A DNA stretch of 64,000 bases, from the NCBI RefSeq assembly GCF_937863155.1, contig NZ_CALMFB010000077.1, positions 1-64,000 of the forward strand. The letters run 5' to 3'. The notes under the pieces are model-generated. The model saw only the letters and a list, made by a program, of their open reading frames with translations, was not told the origin of the DNA and made no database searches. Shown in pieces: positions 18,748 to 31,204 of this stretch (position 1 is the first letter of the stretch; every line of letters starts with the position of its first letter). The DNA comes from an uncultured Brevundimonas sp. Lineage in GTDB: Bacteria; Pseudomonadota; Alphaproteobacteria; Caulobacterales; Caulobacteraceae. The position numbers and the translations under genes were made by a program.

Positions 18748-19069
18748 GAGGGATCCGATAGATCAGCTCTATGACGCCGAAGGCGATCAGGCCTTCGACA
18801 ACGAGGCTGAGGATCGGCGGGGCAATCCGTGGGTGATCGCCGCGTGGGTCGGCTTCGTCGGGCTGTGGATGCAGATCGCGGCGCCTGTGGAATCGTCGGT
18901 CTGGTTTCGGCTCGTCAACCTTGGCTTTATGGTTGTCTTGGGCGTCTGGGCCTGGACGCTTCATCGATATTGGGAGCCCGTCCTGCGTAGCCTCTGGCGT
19001 GGCGGCTGGGCGCGCATTCGGCCCCGACAGAAAAGGCCCCGGCGTTCCCGCCGGGACCCCGATCTCTAG
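18740..19069 (+). CDS. Small membrane protein, 109 aa
   Basis: ATG at 18740 overlaps the aminotransferase stop by 8 bp, so it is likely co-transcribed. An acidic N-terminus (DPIDQLYDAEGDQAFDNEAE) precedes two membrane helices (about 33-47 and 56-76). The C-terminal tail is strongly basic (RPRQKRPRRSRRDPDL). The family is not recognised. The tail's coding region includes an inverted repeat (ccccggcg-ttcc-cgccgggg-like, near 19035-19057) that may act as a terminator at the gene end. Confidence 0.7.
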   Translation: MAERDPIDQLYDAEGDQAFDNEAEDRRGNPWVIAAWVGFVGLWMQIAAPVESSVWFRLVNLGFMVVLGVWAWTLHRYWEPVLRSLWRGGWARIRPRQKRPRRSRRDPDL

Positions 19070-19084
19070 CGATCCGTTCCGCGC

Positions 19085-19834
19085 CTATTCGCGGCTGCCC
19101 ATGAAGGCCAGCAGGAACTGGAAAAGGTTGACGAAGTTGATAAACAGGCTCAGCGCGCCGAAGCCGGTGGCCACGCCCATCGCCGCCTGTTCGCCGCCCA
19201 GGGCGTAATAGGTCATCTTCAGCCGCTGGGTGTCATAGGCGATCAGGCCCGAGAATATCAGCACGCCCGCGCCCGAGATGATCAGGTACATCACGCCCGA
19301 CTGCATGAACATGTTGACCACCGAGGCGATGATCAGGCCGATCACCCCCATGATCAGGAAGGTGCCCATGCCCGACAGGTTCTTCTTGGTCGTATAGCCG
19401 ACCAGGCTCAGCGCGCCGAAGGCGGCCGCCGTGACAAAGAAGGTCGAGGCCAGCGAACCGTTGGTGTAGCGCAGGAACAGCAGGCCCAGGCCGGCGCCGA
19501 TGGTCGCCACCACGGCCCAGTACAGCAGGTTCACGCCCCCGGCGGTCGGGTTCTTCATGAAGAACATCGAGCCGAACAGCAGCACCAGCGGCGAGAACTG
19601 CACCACCATGCCCAGCATGGTCAGGCCGACACGGCCGTCCGGCCCCACGGCGAACAGCATCTGCTGCACCGCCGGCACATTGCCGGTGACGTAGGCCAGG
19701 GCGCCGGCGACCACCAGGCCCAGGGCCAGCTTGTTATAGACGCCCAGCATGAAGGCGCGCAGCCCCGCGTCGACCGACATGTCGAGGCTGGCGGGCGCTG
19801 GGCGGGCGTATCCGTCGTTTCTGAAATCGCTCAT
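19085..19834 (-). CDS. Bax inhibitor-1/YccA family membrane protein, 249 aa
   Basis: Start ATG at 19834 (MSDFRNDGYARPAPASLDMS), with GGGAGA upstream. Seven hydrophobic segments run from LRAFMLGVYNKLALGLVVAG to FINFVNLFQFLLAFMGSRE. GLIAYDTQRLK, the conserved pore/aspartate segment of the family, is present. BI-1 family members are membrane leak channels that affect stress tolerance and proteolysis. The gene stands alone, convergent with the small membrane protein and divergent from the 2'-5' RNA ligase-like gene. Confidence 0.88.
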   Translation of the reverse strand: MSDFRNDGYARPAPASLDMSVDAGLRAFMLGVYNKLALGLVVAGALAYVTGNVPAVQQMLFAVGPDGRVGLTMLGMVVQFSPLVLLFGSMFFMKNPTAGGVNLLYWAVVATIGAGLGLLFLRYTNGSLASTFFVTAAAFGALSLVGYTTKKNLSGMGTFLIMGVIGLIIASVVNMFMQSGVMYLIISGAGVLIFSGLIAYDTQRLKMTYYALGGEQAAMGVATGFGALSLFINFVNLFQFLLAFMGSRE

Positions 19835-19961
19835 CGGCGTCTTGTCTCCCTTGAGGGACGCCATCGGCGCCCGCTTTGATGACGAATATCGGGGCCGGCT
19901 TGCTTCGGCGCAAGCAAATCCGGGCTTTCGGGACCTGACCGGGGCCGCTACCAACGGTCGC

Positions 19962-20498
19962 ATGGTCCGTCTGTTCGCCGCCCTGACCCTGCCGCCCGAC
20001 GTGGTCGAGACGCTGCAACGGCGCCAGTCGGGCCTGCCCGGCGCCAAATGGCGGCCGCCCGAGGGCCTGCATGTCACCCTGGCCTTCTATGGCGAGATGG
20101 ACGAGCGCCGGGCCGACGAGGTCGCCTCGGAACTGACGCGCGTTTCGTCTTCGCCGTTCGACATCGAACTGACCGGAACCGGCGCGTTCGGGGAGGGCCA
20201 CCGCACCCACGCCGTCTGGGCTGGGGTGGCGCCGAACGACCGCCTGGACGTCCTGGCCGGGCGATGCCGGGCGGCGGGCGAACGGGCGGGCCTGACGCTG
20301 GAGAAGCGCGCCTATCGCCCGCATGTGACCCTGGCCTATCTGAAGCCCCAGGCCGATCCGGCGCGGATCGCCGCCTGGATCCAGGGGCACAATCTGCTGC
20401 GGTCGCCGCCGTTCCGCATCGACCGGTTCGGCCTGTATTCCAGCGTGCTGAGCGACGCCGGCAGCCACTATGCGCTGGAACGGGAGTATCTGCTGTGA
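19962..20498 (+). CDS. thpR: RNA 2',3'-cyclic phosphodiesterase (2'-5' RNA ligase family, ThpR), 178 aa
   Basis: ATG at 19962 gives MVRLFAALTLPPDVVETL, the standard family start; the frame is open further upstream but not protein-like. Two HxT-x catalytic motifs are visible: HVTLAF (about 37) and HVTLAY (about 120), as in ThpR/LigT. The enzyme opens 2',3'-cyclic phosphates on RNA ends. Its stop overlaps the next gene's GTG (GTGA), coupling it to the acetyltransferase. The ribosome-binding site is weak. Confidence 0.87.
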   Translation: MVRLFAALTLPPDVVETLQRRQSGLPGAKWRPPEGLHVTLAFYGEMDERRADEVASELTRVSSSPFDIELTGTGAFGEGHRTHAVWAGVAPNDRLDVLAGRCRAAGERAGLTLEKRAYRPHVTLAYLKPQADPARIAAWIQGHNLLRSPPFRIDRFGLYSSVLSDAGSHYALEREYLL

Positions 20499-21079
20499 GC
20501 CACACGCCCCCCAGCGGACTGATGGGTGAAGGCCCCGTCCTTCAGACGCCGCGCCTGATCCTGCGCCCGACCCGGATGGAGGATTTTCCGCGCTGGGCCG
20601 AAAGCATGGCGCATCCGTCGGCCCGTTTCATCGGCGGCCCCCAGACGCCCGAGGCCGCCTGGCGCGGCCTGATGACCATGGCCGGGGCCTGGTCCCTGAC
20701 AGGGGTGGCCATGTTCAGCCTGATCGAACGGTCCAGCGGCCTGTGGATGGGCCGCATCGGCCCGTGGAAGCCCGAGGGCTGGCCGGGCAACGAGGTCGGC
20801 TGGGGCGTCCATCCCGAGGGGGCGGGGCGCGGCTATGCGCTGGAGGCGGCGGCGGCGGCCATGGACTACGCCTTCGACGTTCTGGGCTGGGACGACGTCA
20901 TCCACTGCATCGACCCGGACAACATCCCATCCCAGCGCCTGGCCCAGAAGCTGGGATCGTACAACCAGGGGCCGACCCGCCTGCCGCCGCCGTTCGAGAC
21001 GGCCACGGTCGACAAATGGGGCCAGTCCCGCGACGACTGGCGCATCAACCGCCAGACGCTGCCGCCGGGTGTCTTCTAG
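20495..21079 (+). CDS. GNAT acetyltransferase, RimJ/RimL type, 194 aa
   Basis: GTG at 20495 overlaps the previous stop. The RimJ/RimL signature is seen at LQTPRLILRPTRMEDFPRWA and at EVGWGVHPEGAGRGYALEAA (acetyl-CoA binding), followed by AFDVLGWDDVIHCIDPDNIP and SQRLAQKLG. Such enzymes acetylate protein N-termini or small molecules; the substrate cannot be read from the sequence. Confidence 0.85.
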   Translation: MSHTPPSGLMGEGPVLQTPRLILRPTRMEDFPRWAESMAHPSARFIGGPQTPEAAWRGLMTMAGAWSLTGVAMFSLIERSSGLWMGRIGPWKPEGWPGNEVGWGVHPEGAGRGYALEAAAAAMDYAFDVLGWDDVIHCIDPDNIPSQRLAQKLGSYNQGPTRLPPPFETATVDKWGQSRDDWRINRQTLPPGVF

Positions 21080-21088
21080 AGCCAGGGT

Positions 21089-21322
21089 CTAGACGCGGAT
21101 GTCCAGCAGGGCGCCGGGCCGCTGTTCGCGGATCGGCTGGGCCTGAACCTCGGCCGGCGACAGGGTTTGCGCCTGCACCGACGCCGGCGAGGCGGCCGGC
21201 GCCTGGGCGCGATCCAGGGCGGCGCGGAAGAAGGCGGCCTGGGCGGCCTTGATCCCGGCGTTCGGCGCCGCTGCGCCCGCCGGGGCGGGCATGAAGGGCA
21301 GATCGGGGCGCACGGCGGTCAT
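21089..21322 (-). CDS. Small Ala/Pro/Gln-rich hypothetical protein, 77 aa
   Basis: A short low-complexity protein with many Ala, Pro and Gln (AAPNAGIKAAQAAFFRAALD, then QAQTLSPAEVQAQPIREQ) and no signal peptide, ending GALLDIRV. It lies between the acetyltransferase and ccmG with a 60-bp gap downstream of ccmG. No family is recognised; codon use fits the neighbours. It may be a small structural or regulatory protein, but a chance frame in GC-rich DNA cannot be excluded. Confidence 0.5.
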   Translation of the reverse strand: MTAVRPDLPFMPAPAGAAAPNAGIKAAQAAFFRAALDRAQAPAASPASVQAQTLSPAEVQAQPIREQRPGALLDIRV

Positions 21323-21384
21323 GCCGGCGAAGGTTAACGCTCAGGGTTGATGAACCGTTAAGGCCCCAGAAACGTCCAGAAACA

Positions 21385-21918
21385 CTAAGGCTGCAGCGCC
21401 GCCGCCAGCCGGTCCGCCTCGGCCGGATCGATCAGCGGGCCGGACGCCTTGGCCACCACCTTGCCATAGGCGTCCACGGCGAAGCTTTCCGGCACGCCCG
21501 ACACGCCCAGGTCCAGCCCCGCCCGCCCCTCGCGGTCCACCAGCACCATGCGGTACGGATCGCCCAGTTCGTCCAGAAAGGCGCGGGTGGCGGCCGGGTC
21601 GTCCTTATAGGCCACGCCGACGACGGCGACTCCTTGGGCCTGCAGCCGCATCAGCTGGGGATGCTCCAGCCGGCATGGCGCGCACCAGCTGGCGAAGACA
21701 TTGACGATCATAGGCCGGCCGACGCCCGCCGTCTTCAGGTCCAGATGCCCGGGCCCGGCGACCTCGCCGGTCAGGAGCGGCAGCACCGTCTCGGGGATAG
21801 GGCGGCCCACCAGGGCGTCGGGCCGCGCCGCCGGATCGCGCTTCAGCGACCAACCGACGAACAGCACCGTCAGCCCCACCAGCACCGCCAGCGGGATCAG
21901 GGTCAGCCAGCGATTCAT
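21385..21918 (-). CDS. ccmG: CcmG/DsbE thiol:disulfide oxidoreductase, 177 aa
   Basis: An N-terminal membrane anchor (LIPLAVLVGLTVLFVGWSL) leads to a periplasmic thioredoxin fold with ASWCAPCRLEHPQL (CxxC about 74-77) and the cis-Pro VSGVPESFAVD. It reduces apocytochrome c cysteines before haem attachment. ATG at 21918 overlaps the ccmD stop, so ccmC-ccmD-ccmG form one operon on the minus strand. Confidence 0.93.
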   Translation of the reverse strand: MNRWLTLIPLAVLVGLTVLFVGWSLKRDPAARPDALVGRPIPETVLPLLTGEVAGPGHLDLKTAGVGRPMIVNVFASWCAPCRLEHPQLMRLQAQGVAVVGVAYKDDPAATRAFLDELGDPYRMVLVDREGRAGLDLGVSGVPESFAVDAYGKVVAKASGPLIDPAEADRLAAALQP

Positions 21919-22070
21919 GCGTCGTCTTCCGGCTGGATCGCCTTCAGGGCGCGGGACCAGCGCCGCGCCGCGACCAGAGTGCGCAGGACCACGGCGCCCA
22001 GCACCAGGGCGCTGATGCCCCAGGCGGGCCAGACGAAGGCGGCGTAGGGGCTCATGTCCAGATCAAACAT
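21915..22070 (-). CDS. ccmD: Haem exporter protein CcmD, 51 aa
   Basis: A short gene from ATG 22070 to a TGA overlapping the ccmG ATG. The product MFDLDMSPYAAFVWPAWGIS then has one membrane helix (ALVLGAVVLRTLV) and a basic cytoplasmic tail (AARRWSRALKAIQ), the standard CcmD layout. CcmD links the CcmABC haem-handling complex and helps release holo-CcmE. It begins 4 bp after the ccmC stop. Confidence 0.92.
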   Translation of the reverse strand: MFDLDMSPYAAFVWPAWGISALVLGAVVLRTLVAARRWSRALKAIQPEDDA

Positions 22071-22074
22071 GGGA

Positions 22075-22794
22075 TCAGGCCTCCAGGGCGGCGCGGGCGC
22101 GCAGGGCCAGGACCCGGCGGCGCGTCACCTCGGTGCGGATGGCGGTCACCCAGACGGCGGCGAACAGCACCCCATAGGCCGCCATCATGGTCAGCAGCGG
22201 CCAAAGATAGGCCGGGTCCAGGCTGCTCCCCTCGGCCCGCAGCAGCGAGGCGGGCTGATGCAGGGTGTTCCACCAGTCGACCGAAAATTTGACGATCGGC
22301 AGGTTCACCAGACCCACCAGGGCCAGGATGGCCGCCGCCCGCCCGGCCTTGTGCTCGTCGTCGATGGCGGCGCGCAGGGCCATATAGCCGACATAGAACA
22401 GCATCAGCACCAGAACGCTGGTCAGGCGCGCGTCCCAGACCCACCAGGTTCCCCACATGGGCTTGCCCCACAGGCTGCCGGTCACCAGGGCCAGAAGGGT
22501 GAAGGCCGCGCCCGGCAGAGCCGCCGCCCGCGCCGCCGCATCGGCTAAGGGGTGACGCCACACCAGGGCGAACAGGCTGGCGATGCCCAGGGCGGCGTAG
22601 GCGGCCAGGCCCAGGGTCGCGGCCGGCGCATGCACGAACATGATCCGCACCGTGTCGCCCTGCTGGTAATCCTCGGGCGCGGTGAAGGCCATCCAGATCC
22701 CGGCCGCCAACAGCCCGGCGGCCAGCAGCCACAGCACGGGCGCCAGGGGGCGGGTGAAGCGCATGAAACGCTGGGGATTGGCCAGGCCGAACAT
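22075..22794 (-). CDS. ccmC: Haem-handling protein CcmC, 239 aa
   Basis: Start ATG at 22794 (MFGLANPQRFMRFTRPLAPV). Six membrane helices surround the haem-binding tryptophan-rich motif WGTWWVWDARLTS (WWD domain, about 120). Flanking conserved histidines are in MFVHAPAA (about 55) and WWNTLHQPAS (about 180). CcmC loads haem onto CcmE in the periplasm. It heads the ccmC-ccmD-ccmG operon, separated from ccmAB by an S41 peptidase gene on the opposite strand. Confidence 0.94.
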   Translation of the reverse strand: MFGLANPQRFMRFTRPLAPVLWLLAAGLLAAGIWMAFTAPEDYQQGDTVRIMFVHAPAATLGLAAYAALGIASLFALVWRHPLADAAARAAALPGAAFTLLALVTGSLWGKPMWGTWWVWDARLTSVLVLMLFYVGYMALRAAIDDEHKAGRAAAILALVGLVNLPIVKFSVDWWNTLHQPASLLRAEGSSLDPAYLWPLLTMMAAYGVLFAAVWVTAIRTEVTRRRVLALRARAALEA

Positions 22795-22885
22795 CGTGGA
22801 GCGCTGTTTAGACGGCGCATGACGAAAGCGTAAGTGGCGCCGCGCGGCGCCGCGTTCTTTAACGGTCGCGACGGAGGGACGCGAG

Positions 22886-24388
22886 ATGACGACACGCACG
22901 ATCCTGGCCCCGATGGCGACCCTGGCCCTGCTGGCGGGCGCCGCCCAGGCCGAACCCCAGACCCCGGCCTATCTGGATGTTCCGGCCTGGATGACCGAGA
23001 CGCGCGACTGGTCCGCCACCCTGGAACAGGACGCCCGCGCCCTGCACGCCATCGTCATCGACAGCCACCCGGGCGTGCATGACGCCCTGAACCCCCAGTT
23101 CCGGGCGCGGGTCGACGCCGGCCTGGCCCAGGCGCTGGAGCGGGCGCGGGCCACCACCGATGCGGGCGGATACTGGTGGGCCATGCGGGCCTTCGCCGCC
23201 TCGTTCCAGGACGGCCATCTGGCCATCGCCCTGAAGCCTCAGGGCGGTCTGCCGGTGCGCTGGCCCGGTTTCCTGACCGCCTATCGCGGCGACGATCAGG
23301 TGGTGGCCGACCGCGACGACCAGGACGCCGACGCCCCGCCGCTGGGCGCGCGGCTGGTCGACTGCGACGGAACTCCGGCCCCGGCCCTGGCGGAGCGCCG
23401 GGTGGGCGAATACCGCGGTCGCTGGTTCCTGGAGGCCCAGCGGGCCTCGAACGGCGACTGGATGTTCATGAACGCCAACAATCCCTGGGCGCCCGAGATG
23501 CGCGAATGCCGGTTCCAGGTCGGCGACCAGACCCGCGCCTACGCCCTGAACTGGCGGCCGATCGCCTCCACCGAACTGGGTCCGCGCCGCACGCGGGCGC
23601 AACAGCGGGCGACGCCGGATTTCGGCCTGACCCGGCTGGACGACGGCGGCGTGTGGATATCCACGCCCAGCTTTGACGGCGACCCGAACGGCTCGTCCCA
23701 TCGCGCCCTGACGGCCCTGACCGAACAGATGCAGACGGATCAGGCCGCCTTGCGCGCCGCCCCCTATGTGGTGCTGGACGTGCGCGGCAACGGCGGCGGC
23801 TCGTCGCACTGGTCGCGCAATATGGCGCGGGTGCTGTGGGGCGAGGACTGGATGGCCGACCACGCCCTGCCGCCCATCGAAAGCATCGACTGGCGCGCCT
23901 CCGACGACAATCTGGCCGCGATCCAGGGCTATCTGGACGAATGGACCGCCGCCAACGAAGACGAAGCCCGCATCAACTGGGCGCGCGAGATCGTCGACGG
24001 CATGACCGCCGCTCGCGCCGCCGGTGAACCCTTCTGGCGCGACATGAACACGCCGCGCACCCCGCGCGAGGGTCCGGCGGCGGCGCAACGGATGGCGGGG
24101 CGGGTCTATGTGCTGACCGATTCCGTCTGCGCGTCGGCCTGTCTGGACGCGGTGGACCTGTGGAAGGCGATGGGGGCGATCCAGATCGGGCGCGAGACCT
24201 CGGCCGACACCGTCTACATGGACGTGCGCTCCACCGACCTGCCCAGCGGGGTGACGCGGCTGGTGCTGCCGATGAAGGTCTGGCGCGGCCGGGCGCGCGG
24301 CAATAACGAGCCCCAGCGACCGGCGCATCCGTACGACGGCGACATGGCCGACGAGGCGGCGCTGAGGGCCTGGGTGCGCGGCCTCTGA
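22886..24388 (+). CDS. S41 family peptidase, secreted, 500 aa
   Basis: A signal peptide (ILAPMATLALLAGAAQA) starts the protein, with GGAGGGA before the ATG. The S41 C-terminal processing-type domain is recognisable at VVLDVRGNGGGSSHWSRNMA and RVYVLTDSVCASACLDAVDL, where the catalytic Ser is expected in the SACLD region. No PDZ domain is evident. The gene sits between ccmB and ccmC on the opposite strand, so it interrupts the ccm cluster. Its 3' end is 7 bp from the ccmB stop. Substrate unknown; a role in envelope protein turnover is plausible. Confidence 0.85.
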   Translation: MTTRTILAPMATLALLAGAAQAEPQTPAYLDVPAWMTETRDWSATLEQDARALHAIVIDSHPGVHDALNPQFRARVDAGLAQALERARATTDAGGYWWAMRAFAASFQDGHLAIALKPQGGLPVRWPGFLTAYRGDDQVVADRDDQDADAPPLGARLVDCDGTPAPALAERRVGEYRGRWFLEAQRASNGDWMFMNANNPWAPEMRECRFQVGDQTRAYALNWRPIASTELGPRRTRAQQRATPDFGLTRLDDGGVWISTPSFDGDPNGSSHRALTALTEQMQTDQAALRAAPYVVLDVRGNGGGSSHWSRNMARVLWGEDWMADHALPPIESIDWRASDDNLAAIQGYLDEWTAANEDEARINWAREIVDGMTAARAAGEPFWRDMNTPRTPREGPAAAQRMAGRVYVLTDSVCASACLDAVDLWKAMGAIQIGRETSADTVYMDVRSTDLPSGVTRLVLPMKVWRGRARGNNEPQRPAHPYDGDMADEAALRAWVRGL

Positions 24389-24395
24389 TTGAGGG

Positions 24396-25061
24396 TCAGT
24401 CCAGGGCCGACCGCACCGCGGCGGCGCCTGCCAGGGGCGCGACCACGGCGGCGAACAGGCCATAGGCCGCCAGCAGGGCCACGGCCGGCCAGGGGTCGCC
24501 GCCCTCGGCCGCGCGCGCCAGGGCGCCGGCCCCGAACACAGCGGGCGGGATATAGAGGGGCAGCACCACCACGGCGATCAACAGCCCCCCGCGCCGCGAC
24601 CCCAGGGCCAGGGCCGCGCCCAGCGCCCCGGTCAGCGCAAAGCCGAACGCTCCGATCAGGGCCGTCAGCAGGGCCAGCGGCGCCAGATGGACCGGCAGGC
24701 CCAGGGCCATCGCCCCCACCGGCGCGATCAGGGCCAGGGGCGCCCCCACCGCCAGCCATTGCGCCTTGGCCTTGGCCAGGACCACCAACTCCAGCGGGAC
24801 CGGCCCCAGGGCGATCAGGTCCAGCGAGCCGTCCTCCAGATCACGCTCGAACAGCTTCTCCAGCGACAGGGTCGAGGCCAGGGCCAGGCCCAGCCAGGCG
24901 ACCCCGCCCGCCAGCGGCCCCAGCGCCTCGGGCGCCGCCCCGACCGTCAGCGGAACCAAGGCCGTCAGCGTCAGGAAGAAGCCGCAGGCCAGCAGCGGCC
25001 CGCCGCCCCCGCCCCAGGCCAGGGCCAGCTCGCGCCGCCACAGGCTCATCAGGGCCGTCAT
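24396..25061 (-). CDS. ccmB: Haem exporter permease CcmB, 221 aa
   Basis: Six hydrophobic segments, with the family's LEKLFERDLEDGSLDLIALG (about 68-87) and PLELVVLAKAKAQW in a cytoplasmic loop, followed by PLYIPPAVFGAGAL. CcmB is the membrane subunit of the CcmAB ATP-driven complex that releases holo-CcmE from CcmC. ATG at 25061 overlaps the ccmA TGA (ATGA). Confidence 0.93.
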   Translation of the reverse strand: MTALMSLWRRELALAWGGGGGPLLACGFFLTLTALVPLTVGAAPEALGPLAGGVAWLGLALASTLSLEKLFERDLEDGSLDLIALGPVPLELVVLAKAKAQWLAVGAPLALIAPVGAMALGLPVHLAPLALLTALIGAFGFALTGALGAALALGSRRGGLLIAVVVLPLYIPPAVFGAGALARAAEGGDPWPAVALLAAYGLFAAVVAPLAGAAAVRSALD

Positions 25062-25684
25062 GCCAGACCCCCCAGGTCCAGAGGCTGCAGATCAAGGGTC
25101 AGGGCCGCGACCGGCAGCGGATCATGCACCGCCGCGACCACCAGGCCGCCGCCGGCCAGATGCTCGGCCATGACCGCGCCGATGCGGGCGCGCCAGACGG
25201 CGTCCAGCGGCGCGAACGGTTCGTCCAGCAGCCAGACCGGGCGCGGCGCCGCCAAAAGGCGGGCGAAGGCCAGCCGCCGCCTCTGGCCCGCCGACAGCTT
25301 GCGCACCTCCAGCGCCAGGAGAGGTTCGAGGCCCAGCCGTTCGACCGCCGCCGCCACGGTGGCGGGGCTTCCGCCCAGGAAGCGCGCCTGAAAGGCCAAC
25401 TCGTCGCCCGCGCGCCGGGCGCCCTTCAACCCGTCCAGATGCCCCATCAGATGCAAGCCATGCGCGCGCGCCGCTTCGGGCGCCGTTTCGCCGAAACCCA
25501 CCGACCCCGCTTCGGGCCGCACCAAGCCGGCGATGACGCGCAGCAGGGTGGTCTTGCCGGCCCCATTGGCCCCGGTCAGGGCCAGGGCCTGGCCCGCCGC
25601 CAGATCGGACGACAGGTCGCGGAACAGCACCCGCTCGCCGCGGCGCACGGTCAGCCCATTCAGGGTGAGGCGATCAGGCGTCAC
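25058..25684 (-). CDS. ccmA: Haem exporter ATPase CcmA, 208 aa
   Basis: An ABC ATPase with Walker A TGANGAGKTTLLR (about 37-49), signature VRKLSAGQRRRLAFARLL, Walker B PVWLLDEPFAPLD and switch His in VVAAVHDPLPV. The start is probably the GTG at 25684 (VTPDRLTLNGLTVRRGE), since the upstream extension is not protein-like. CcmA powers CcmB in cytochrome c maturation. It is divergent from acnA across a 184-bp promoter region. Confidence 0.92.
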   Translation of the reverse strand: MTPDRLTLNGLTVRRGERVLFRDLSSDLAAGQALALTGANGAGKTTLLRVIAGLVRPEAGSVGFGETAPEAARAHGLHLMGHLDGLKGARRAGDELAFQARFLGGSPATVAAAVERLGLEPLLALEVRKLSAGQRRRLAFARLLAAPRPVWLLDEPFAPLDAVWRARIGAVMAEHLAGGGLVVAAVHDPLPVAALTLDLQPLDLGGLA

Positions 25685-25868
25685 CGGCTCAACCCATTGA
25701 GAATCATTCGCACCTTTCGCGCGACATGGACGCGATGCGCGACCGGGGCTATATGCGCCATCGCCGCAGCAGGCGTTCGCCGCGCGCGTCGGGGACCTGT
25801 GCGCCCCGCCGTCCAGCGCGCGACCGCGCAACCGGATTGTCGGGCGGCAATGACCAGAGGAACCTCCC

Positions 25869-28589
<2,721 letters not shown>

Positions 28590-28591
28590 TC

Positions 28592-28710
28592 GGCCTCAAA
28601 TAGCGAGCCGCCGCGCGGCGAGCGTTAGGCCAAGAACACGGCCTTAAGCCGCGAGGCTCCGCGAGCCGAGCGATAGGCCAGGAACACGGCCTCAAGCGAG
28701 CCGCGAAGGC
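28592..28710. repeat. 48-bp imperfect tandem repeat after acnA
   Basis: gagcgttaggccaagaacac (28620 onwards) recurs as gagcgataggccaggaacac (28668 onwards), exactly 48 bp later. The surrounding cggcctcaa and gagccg blocks are repeated with it, giving about 2.4 copies. Each unit includes ggccaagaacacggcc-type dyads that can fold. It lies between the acnA stop and the terminator; function unknown. Confidence 0.7.
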
Positions 28711-28718
28711 CAAACAAA

Positions 28719-28754
28719 GAAGCCCCGACGGAGCGATCCGCCGGGGCTTTTTTC
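28719..28754 (+). terminator. Factor-independent terminator for acnA
   Basis: An interrupted stem AGCCCCG-a-CGGA / TCCG-c-CGGGGCT with a gcga loop is followed by a run of T (ttttttc). It is oriented for plus-strand transcripts coming from acnA about 130 bp upstream. Confidence 0.88.
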
Positions 28755-28784
28755 TGTGCTTGGCTTCATAGGCGACACCAGCAG

Positions 28785-28815
28785 AAAGGGCGGGCCCGTC
28801 GCCGGACCCGCCCTT
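28785..28815 (-). terminator. Terminator for the groESL operon
   Basis: On the minus strand AAGGGCGGGTCCG pairs with CGGGCCCGCCCTT across a short gcga loop, then TTTCTG follows. It is about 130 bp beyond the groEL stop and fits the end of groES-groEL transcription. Confidence 0.7.
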
Positions 28816-28856
28816 CCCTTGGTCTCAACCTGAACGGCTGGCTGACCGGACGTCTG

Positions 28857-30639
<1,783 letters not shown>

Positions 30640-30654
30640 TCAGGCGTCGGGTGC

Positions 30655-30942
30655 TTAGGACAGCACGCCCAGGACGTCCGATTCCTTCATGATGATCAGG
30701 TCTTCACCGTCGATCTTGACCTCGGTGCCCGACCATTTGCCGAACAGGATGCGGTCGCCGGCCTTCAGTTCCAGGGCGTTGACCTTGCCGGAGTCATCGC
30801 GGGCGCCGGGGCCGACCGAGACCACTTCGCCTTCCTGCGGCTTTTCCTTGGCGGTGTCGGGGATGATGATCCCGCCCTTGGTCTTGGACTCTTCTTCAAC
30901 GCGCTTGACCAGCACGCGGTCGCCGAGCGGACGAAACGCCAT
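30655..30942 (-). CDS. groES: Co-chaperonin GroES, 95 aa
   Basis: It begins [20 protein letters not shown], with the mobile loop [20 protein letters not shown] and the end [17 protein letters not shown]. The length is standard. GroES caps GroEL during folding. AGGGAGAAG upstream of the ATG is a good ribosome-binding site. The control region 30998-31080 carries a CIRCE-like operator. Confidence 0.98.
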   Translation of the reverse strand: MAFRPLGDRVLVKRVEEESKTKGGIIIPDTAKEKPQEGEVVSVGPGARDDSGKVNALELKAGDRILFGKWSGTEVKIDGEDLIIMKESDVLGVLS

Positions 30943-30997
30943 CTGTCTTCTCCCTTTGGGGTCTTCGAATGAAACCTTGGCCTTCAGGGGCGCAGCT

Positions 30998-31062
30998 TTG
31001 GCAGCCGCTGCCCCCGAGTGCTAATGCGGCCGGGAGTTAGGCAGCGGGGGCGGGGGCGTCAA
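30998..31062 (-). promoter_or_regulatory. groESL promoter with degenerate CIRCE operator
   Basis: On the minus strand TTAGCACTC (31024-31016) is followed by 9 bp and GGCTGCCAA (31006-30998). This is the CIRCE layout TTAGCACTC-N9-GAGTGCTAA with the first half perfect and 6 of 9 matches in the second. Upstream, TTGACG (31062-31057) and GCCTAAC (31042-31036) fit a Caulobacter-type housekeeping promoter. HrcA repression is the expected control. Confidence 0.75.
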
Positions 31063-31204
31063 GGGCTCAGGAGCGTCAAGGGCGACCGGTGCGGCGAATG
31101 AACCGAAAATGAACGACCGCCCCCGGCTTCGTTCAAGCGCGGCGGTTCACAAGGGTCATCAACGCCCGACATCCCGGGCGACGCGAACCCAGAGGAGATG
31201 CGTC

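Noticed and set aside
22859-24463. Long minus-strand frame opposite the S41 peptidase
   Set aside because: The plus-strand protein has a signal peptide, ribosome-binding site and S41 motifs; the opposite frame is low-complexity with no start signal.
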